DNA from: Alistipes putredinis DSM 17216
Lineage (GTDB): Bacteria; Bacteroidota; Bacteroidia; Bacteroidales; Rikenellaceae
DNA: 64,000 bases
Direction of reading: 5' to 3'
NCBI RefSeq assembly: GCF_000154465.1
Contig: NZ_DS499577.1
Coordinates: 1,114,013 to 1,178,012 of the forward strand
Position 1 is the stretch's first letter; each line of letters begins with the position of its first letter. Under the pieces are notes generated by a model. That model was not told the DNA's origin, ran no database searches, and was given only the letters and a program-made list of their open reading frames with translations. The translations under genes and the position numbers were made by a program. Below are positions 58,875 to 64,000 of this stretch, in pieces.

Positions 58875-60905
58875 ATGGTTACTAAATCCGAACTCACGCG
58901 CGTTGCAGACAACATCCGTATCCTGTCTGCAGCGATGGTCGAGAAAGCCAAATCGGGACATCCCGGCGGCGCAATGGGCGGCGCGGACTTCATGGCAGTA
59001 CTTTACACCGAATTCCTCCGCTACGATCCGGATCAGATGGATTATCCTTTCCGGGACCGTTTCTTCCTCGATCCGGGACACATGTCGCCGATGCTCTACT
59101 CGACTCTCGCGCTGGCCGGAACCTATACGGTGGAGGATTTGCGTAACCTGCGGCAGTGGGGCAGCGTCACGCCGGGCCATCCCGAAGTGGACGTGCTGCA
59201 CGGTGTGGAGAATACGTCGGGTCCTCTGGGCCAGGGGCATGCCATGGCGCTGGGCGCCGCGATCGCCGAGCGGTTCCTCGCGGCTCGTTTCGGGGAGTGG
59301 CAGTCCCACAAGACCTATGCCTACATCTCCGACGGCGGTATCGAGGAGGAGGTGTCGCAGGGCGTGGGCCGCATCGCCGGCCACTTGGGGATGAACAATC
59401 TGATCATGTACTACGACTCGAACAACGTTCAGCTTTCGACCAAGGTCGATGAGGTGGATACCGAGAACGTAGCGATGAAATACGAGGCGTGGGGCTGGAA
59501 CGTCATCACCATCGACGGCCATGACGTAGAGCAGATCCGCGAAGCCCTCACGGCCGCCAATGCCGAGAAGGAGCGTCCGACGCTTATCATCGGCCGTACG
59601 GTTATGGGCAAGGGTGCGGTCGCGGCCGATGGATCGAGCTTCGAGGACAAGGTTTCGACGCACGGTCAGCCGCTGACGGCTGCCGGAGCCGATTTCGCCG
59701 CTACCGTCCGTAACCTGGGCGGCGATGCAGAGGATCCGTTCAAGATCTTCTCCGAGAGCGGCAAGGTGTTCGACGCCCGCCGCGAAGAGCTTCGTGAATG
59801 GGTGCGCACGCAGCGCGAGAGGGAGAAGACGTGGCGTTCCGAGCACAAGGAGCTCTCCCGCAAACTCGATCTTTTCCTCTCGGGTAAGGTGCCGGAGATG
59901 GACTACAAGGGACTCGAGATCAAACCCGACGGTGCGACCCGCGCCGCCTCGGCTTCGGTGCTCTCCTTCTATGCGGAGCGGATCGAAAATATGATCGTCG
60001 CCTCGGCCGACCTCTGCAATTCGGACAAGACGGACGGCTACCTCAAGAAAACCAAAGCCTTCTCGAAGGGTGATTTTTCGGGCAAGTTTTTCCAGGCAGG
60101 CGTTTCGGAGCTGACGATGGCCTGCATCGCCAACGGTATGGCGCTGCATGGGGGCGTGATTCCGGCGTGCGGTACGTTCTTCGTCTTCTCGGACTATATG
60201 AAACCCGCCGTGCGTCTGGCTGCCCTGATGCACCTGCATGTAATCTATATCTGGACGCACGACTCGTTCCGTGTGGGCGAGGACGGTCCGACGCACCAGC
60301 CCGTCGAGCACGAGGCTCAGATCCGTCTGATGGAACATTTGAAGAATCACCGGGGGGAGCGTTCTATGTTGGTGCTGCGTCCGGCCGACGGCGAGGAAAC
60401 CGTTACAGCTTGGAAATTGGCGATCGAGGAGCATCGTCCCGTCGCGCTGATCCTGTCGCGGCAAAATATTAAGAATCTGCCCGCACTCAATCACAGCCGC
60501 CGTGAGGAGGCTGCCCAGCTTTCGAAAGGCGCCTATATCGTAGTCGATGCCGCCAAACCGGCTGTGGTGATGCTCGCTTCGGGTTCCGAAGTCGCTACGC
60601 TGGTCGAAGGTGCCGAGTTGCTTTCGAAGGAGGGAATCGCGGTCCGTATCGTGAGCGTGCCGAGCGAAGGACTTTTCCGCGACCAGCCCAAATCCTATCA
60701 GCAGACCGTTCTGCCACAGGGTGTGGTGCGTTACGGCCTTACGTCGGGTCTGCCCGTGACATTGCTGGGACTGGTAGGTGAAAACGGTATGATTCACGGT
60801 CTGGATCACTTCGGTTATTCGGCACCCTACAAGGTCCTCGACGAGAAGTTCGGTTACAACGGCCAGACGGTATATGAAGAGGTGAAGAAGTTGATCGGTA
60901 AATAA
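58875..60905 (+). CDS. tkt: transketolase
   Basis: A 676-residue TPP enzyme, full length. I chose ATG at 58875 (MVTKSELTRVADNIRILSAA); longer frames are unsupported. Motifs: KSGHPGGAMGGADFM, the TPP/metal region AYISDGGIEEEVSQG to DSNNV, and the middle domain FVFSDYMKPAVRLAALM with SFRVGEDGPTHQPVEH. It exchanges two-carbon units between sugars in the non-oxidative pentose phosphate pathway. The DG of the metal site is preceded by Ser where most have Gly. It ends with a very strong terminator. Confidence 0.96.
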   Translation: MVTKSELTRVADNIRILSAAMVEKAKSGHPGGAMGGADFMAVLYTEFLRYDPDQMDYPFRDRFFLDPGHMSPMLYSTLALAGTYTVEDLRNLRQWGSVTPGHPEVDVLHGVENTSGPLGQGHAMALGAAIAERFLAARFGEWQSHKTYAYISDGGIEEEVSQGVGRIAGHLGMNNLIMYYDSNNVQLSTKVDEVDTENVAMKYEAWGWNVITIDGHDVEQIREALTAANAEKERPTLIIGRTVMGKGAVAADGSSFEDKVSTHGQPLTAAGADFAATVRNLGGDAEDPFKIFSESGKVFDARREELREWVRTQREREKTWRSEHKELSRKLDLFLSGKVPEMDYKGLEIKPDGATRAASASVLSFYAERIENMIVASADLCNSDKTDGYLKKTKAFSKGDFSGKFFQAGVSELTMACIANGMALHGGVIPACGTFFVFSDYMKPAVRLAALMHLHVIYIWTHDSFRVGEDGPTHQPVEHEAQIRLMEHLKNHRGERSMLVLRPADGEETVTAWKLAIEEHRPVALILSRQNIKNLPALNHSRREEAAQLSKGAYIVVDAAKPAVVMLASGSEVATLVEGAELLSKEGIAVRIVSVPSEGLFRDQPKSYQQTVLPQGVVRYGLTSGLPVTLLGLVGENGMIHGLDHFGYSAPYKVLDEKFGYNGQTVYEEVKKLIGK

Positions 60906-60924
60906 GCCGGTTGTAAAACGGATA

Positions 60925-60966
60925 GAAGACAGGCCCGGATGCCGATAGGCGTCCGGGCCTGTCTTC
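60925..60966 (+). terminator. terminator after transketolase
   Basis: Stem GAAGACAGGCCCGGA/TCCGGGCCTGTCTTC with an 11- to 12-nt loop, followed by TGTTTGTT. Located 20 bp after the stop. Confidence 0.9.
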
Positions 60967-61201
60967 TGTTTGTTCCGTCGTTCTCCCGTTGATTTTTTCA
61001 CGGGTCTTTCCGCTGTTTTTTGCACCCGTCGGGTTTCCCGAAGACTTGTCCGGCGATGTTCGGGGAAGAACGGGTGCAGCTTTGAAATCGGATCATGGAC
61101 AGAGTGCCTTGGGGCGGCCTTTTCCTGTTATTGTTGATAACTTTTCCATAAAATGCCGGAGGGGCGGACCATCGAATGCGATTAAACCCTATATTTGTTT
61201 T

Positions 61202-61388
61202 CGGTATCGGTTCCCGATGTGGAGGGCGAATCCACCGGGATTAAAAGGGAATCCTGTGAAAGTCAGGAACTATCCCCGTAGCTGTAAGTTTCTTTTGGGC
61301 GGTACATTCTCTCAGCCACTGGCCGTTCGGGCCGGGAAGGCGTGCCGTCCGGAACAAGTCAGAAGACCTGCCGTACCGGGACGAGATT
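61202..61388 (+). promoter_or_regulatory. cobalamin (B12) riboswitch upstream of nrdD
   Basis: All class landmarks are in order: GGGAATCCTGTGAAAGTCAG, CCCCGTAGCTGTAAG, the B12 box AGCCACTG (61314-61321), GGGAAGGC (61334-61341) and GTCAGAAGACCTGCC. The outer stem pairs CGGTA (61202-61206) with TACCG (61384-61388). TATATTTG at 61190-61197 is a plausible -7 box. It should turn down the downstream genes when adenosyl- or methylcobalamin is bound. A run of about 390 nt separates it from nrdD. Confidence 0.93.
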
Positions 61389-61777
61389 CGTTGCTTTCGG
61401 GTGAAAAGCGTCGGAACGGTTTCGGATGCTTCGTCGTATCTATTGCCGGTTCTGTAAATTCCATTCCTGCCTGTGTTGTATCGGGTCGGATCGCTGCGAA
61501 TCCGTCGTTCAGAAGAGGTGTATTTCGGTTTTTCCGAAGGGTCGGTAAAAAGTCGTCGGATCGGACGACACCGATCTGGCCGACGAAGGCGTACGGTATG
61601 GCTCGGAACGTGCGGCTTGTCGTGTTTCTGCGGAGAAAGCCCGGCGGCTGATATTTGTTGCCGTCGAGCCGGGTCGGAATCGGCCGAATTTCCGTCGGTG
61701 GAGTTATCGGTGTGGGGAATTCGAGCGTTGAAAGTATGAGTATAATAATATAATATTTGAGGAGAAGTTTAATCGTT
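61389..61777 (+). other. long leader between the B12 riboswitch and nrdD
   Basis: About 390 bp with no gene that I can support. GC-rich with several frames that extend back through the riboswitch and so are fortuitous. It ends with AT-rich sequence and GGAGAAG before the nrdD ATG. The expression platform must lie here or at the 3' end of the aptamer. Confidence 0.45.
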
Positions 61778-63868
61778 ATGGAAACATTCATTGTCAAGAG
61801 GGACGGAACGCGGGAGGCGTTTTCGATGGAGAAGATTCAGCGGGCGATCGCCAAGGCATTCCTTTCGGTCGGGAGTTTCGCTACGCAGGACGTGATCACC
61901 AACATCCTGAGCCGGGTCAGCGTGACCGACGGCATCTCGGTCGAGGAGATCCAGAACCAGGTGGAGGTCGCGCTCATGGCCGAGCGTTACTACACGGTAG
62001 CCAAGGCTTATATGCTTTATCGCCAGCGGCATACCGAGGATCGGGAGGTGCGCGACAAGTTGCAGTTCCTCATGGAGTACTGCGATGCTTCGAACGCCGC
62101 GACAGGAAGCAAGTTCGACGCCAATGCCAACGTGGAGAACAAGAACATGGCTACGCTCATCGGCGAGCTGCCCAAATCGAATTTCATCCGTCTGAACCGC
62201 CGCATGCTCACCGACCGCCTCAAGGAGATATACGGCAAGGAGTTGGCGGACAAGTATATCGAGATGCTGAACGACCATTTCATCTACAAAAACGACGAAA
62301 CTTCGCTGGCCAACTATTGCGCTTCGATTACGATGTATCCCTGGCTCATCGGAGGAACGATTTCGATCGGGGGCAATTCGAAAGCCCCGACCAACCTCAA
62401 GTCATTCTGCGGCGGCTTCGTGAATATGGTTTTTATCGTGTCGAGTATGCTCAGCGGCGCCTGCGCCACACCCGAATTTCTGATGTATATGAACTATTTC
62501 ATCGGCCAGGAGTACGGCACCGACTATTTCAAACGGGCGGACGAGGTGGTCGATCTCTCGAAGAAACGGCGCACGATCGACAAGGTCATCACCGACTGTT
62601 TCGAACAGATCGTCTATTCGATCAACCAGCCGACCGGAGCGCGGAATTTCCAGGCCGTGTTCTGGAACGTTGCTTACTACGACCGCTACTATTTCGAGAG
62701 CCTGTTCGGAAATTTCCTCTTCCCCGACGGCAGCAAGCCCGACTGGGAGTCGCTCAGCTGGCTGCAAAAGCGTTTCATGAAGTGGTTCAACCGCGAACGG
62801 ACCCGCACCGTGCTGACCTTCCCGGTCGAAACGATGGCTTTACTCACGGAAAACGGTGACGTGAAGGACAAGGAGTGGGGCGATTTCACGGCCGAAATGT
62901 ATGCCGAGGGACATTCGTTCTTTACCTACATGAGCGACAATGCCGATTCGCTTTCGAGCTGCTGCCGCCTGCGCAACGAAATTACGGACAACGGGTTCAG
63001 CTACACGCTCGGCGCCGGAGGCGTATCGACCGGCTCGAAGAGCGTGCTGACGATCAACCTGAACCGTTGCATCCAGTACGCCGCACGTAAGGGTATGCCC
63101 TATCAGTTCTTCCTCGAGGAGGTGGTCGATCTGGTGCACAAGGTGCAGTTGGCCTACAACGAGAACCTGAAATACATGCAGTCGAAGGGGATGCTGCCCC
63201 TGTTCGATGCGGGCTATATCAATATGTCGCGCCAGTACCTCACTATCGGTGTGAACGGACTGGTCGAAGCAGCCGAATTTCTCGGCATTCCGATCAACGA
63301 CAATCCCGATTACGAACGTTTTACACAGGAAATTCTCGGAATGATCGAAAAGTACAACAAGAAGTACCGCTCGAAGGAGGTGATGTTCAACTGCGAGATG
63401 ATTCCGGCGGAGAACGTGGGAGTGAAACATGCCAAATGGGACAAGCGCGACGGCTACAAGGTGGGGCGCGACTGTTACAACAGCTATTTTTACATCGTCG
63501 AGGACGAATCGCTCAACATCGTGGACAAGTTCCGACTGCACGGCCGCAAATACATCGAGCACCTCACGGGCGGCTCGGCCCTGCACATGAACCTGCAGGA
63601 ACATTTGAGCCGGGAGCAGTACCGCCACCTGTTGCGCGTGGCTTCGCAGGAGGGATGCAACTATTTCACGTTCAACATCCCGAATACGGTCTGCAACGAT
63701 TGCGGGCATATCGACAAGCGCAACCTCAAGGCGTGTCCGAAATGCAACGGCAGGAATCTCGATTATCTGACCCGTATCATCGGTTATATGAAGCGTGTCA
63801 GCAACTTCTCTCAAGCTCGGCAGCAGGAGGCCGCGCGTCGTCACTATGCTACGCCTGGCCAGCTTTGA
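61778..63868 (+). CDS. nrdD: anaerobic (class III) ribonucleoside-triphosphate reductase
   Basis: A 696-residue glycyl-radical enzyme; the ATG at 61778 (METFIVKRDGTREAF) follows GGAGAAG at the right distance. It has an N-terminal ATP-cone (about residues 1-95), the catalytic barrel with SFCGGFVNMVF and NQPTGARNFQ, a zinc site of two CxxC pairs (CNDC, CPKC) and near the C-terminus RIIGYMKR, in which Gly669 carries the radical. It reduces ribonucleotides to deoxyribonucleotides in anaerobic growth. It is controlled by a B12 riboswitch and overlaps nrdG by 23 bases. Confidence 0.97.
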   Translation: METFIVKRDGTREAFSMEKIQRAIAKAFLSVGSFATQDVITNILSRVSVTDGISVEEIQNQVEVALMAERYYTVAKAYMLYRQRHTEDREVRDKLQFLMEYCDASNAATGSKFDANANVENKNMATLIGELPKSNFIRLNRRMLTDRLKEIYGKELADKYIEMLNDHFIYKNDETSLANYCASITMYPWLIGGTISIGGNSKAPTNLKSFCGGFVNMVFIVSSMLSGACATPEFLMYMNYFIGQEYGTDYFKRADEVVDLSKKRRTIDKVITDCFEQIVYSINQPTGARNFQAVFWNVAYYDRYYFESLFGNFLFPDGSKPDWESLSWLQKRFMKWFNRERTRTVLTFPVETMALLTENGDVKDKEWGDFTAEMYAEGHSFFTYMSDNADSLSSCCRLRNEITDNGFSYTLGAGGVSTGSKSVLTINLNRCIQYAARKGMPYQFFLEEVVDLVHKVQLAYNENLKYMQSKGMLPLFDAGYINMSRQYLTIGVNGLVEAAEFLGIPINDNPDYERFTQEILGMIEKYNKKYRSKEVMFNCEMIPAENVGVKHAKWDKRDGYKVGRDCYNSYFYIVEDESLNIVDKFRLHGRKYIEHLTGGSALHMNLQEHLSREQYRHLLRVASQEGCNYFTFNIPNTVCNDCGHIDKRNLKACPKCNGRNLDYLTRIIGYMKRVSNFSQARQQEAARRHYATPGQL

Positions 63869-64000
63869 TGTGGTGTTCCAGGAGATTCCGGGCGAAGTGA
63901 CCCTCGCTCTGAATCTTTCGGGGTGTCCGAACCGGTGCGCCGGGTGTCACAGTCCCCATCTGTGGGAAGAGGTCGGGGAGCCGCTGGACGATAATTTGCT
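63846..64000 (+). CDS. nrdG: anaerobic ribonucleotide reductase activating protein (partial)
   Basis: Cut by the right end of the window after 51 codons. Starts MLRLASFDVVFQEIPGEVTL, overlapping nrdD by 23 bases. The radical SAM motif is CPNRCAGC (CxxxCxxC), with HSPHLW following as in NrdG. It generates the glycyl radical on NrdD using S-adenosylmethionine and reduced flavodoxin or ferredoxin. Confidence 0.93.
   Translation, partial: MLRLASFDVVFQEIPGEVTLALNLSGCPNRCAGCHSPHLWEEVGEPLDDNL

Noticed and set aside
60989..61651. 220-codon plus-strand frame between tkt and nrdD
   Set aside because: It reads straight through the cobalamin riboswitch; the RNA fold explains the conservation.

Overview
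The window is about 64 kb of chromosome from a member of the Bacteroidales, most likely Alistipes or a close relative in the Rikenellaceae. The evidence is the phylum-specific promoter pattern TTTG-N19/20-TAnnTTTG seen repeatedly, families typical of Bacteroidetes (DUF4301, DUF4369-TlpA, DUF2764 in a V-type ATPase operon), many lipoproteins with an LxxC lipobox, high GC for the phylum, and an MqnC-type (futalosine) menaquinone gene. The genus is an inference.

Layout. 1-4.1 kb: MacB/FtsX-type ABC exporter (ATPase, two permeases, start of a MacA-like adaptor), minus strand. 4.4-9.4 kb: IorA, IorB, an aminotransferase and a CoA-hydrolase/transferase, together a plausible route from aromatic amino acids to aryl-acetates. 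9.9-14.1 kb: two surface lipoproteins; the larger is frameshifted at a G9 tract and looks phase-variable. 14.64-25.02 kb: an integrative element flanked by 96-bp perfect direct repeats, each with a complete tRNA-Arg(ACG). 25.3-33.1 kb: TlpA-like lipoprotein, ruvC, lpxD, coaD, a class-IV aminotransferase-like protein without a catalytic lysine, holA, tilS, murB. 33.5-43.6 kb, plus strand: DUF4301 protein, an AT-rich orphan lipoprotein, then the V-type ATPase operon E-DUF2764-A-B-D-I-K. 43.8-54.5 kb, minus strand: thioredoxin-like lipoprotein, mqnC, rnr, M20 amidohydrolase, metF, metH, glutaminyl cyclotransferase. 54.8-64 kb, plus strand: tig, clpP, clpX, transketolase, then a cobalamin riboswitch ahead of nrdD and nrdG (nrdG is cut by the window end).

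The most unusual region is the tRNA-Arg island. It carries a tyrosine recombinase, a Fic protein, a helicase-like protein with a degenerate Walker A, secreted proteins and several unknowns, but no visible conjugation, phage structural or transposase genes. Five imperfect palindromes, each exactly 55 bp (GTGACA...TGTCAC, conserved right half), divide it into cassette-like modules, and the last lies directly behind the recombinase gene. The same island has a ~200-nt structured RNA with its own consensus promoter and terminator, and a 151-codon frame interrupted by three stops, all TGA, behind a near-consensus promoter.

Regulation visible in the sequence: B12-riboswitch control of the class III ribonucleotide reductase, tandem promoters before coaD, homopolymeric G tracts in a lipoprotein gene and upstream of the ABC operon, and a hairpin that covers the start codon of the PEGA-like gene in the island.
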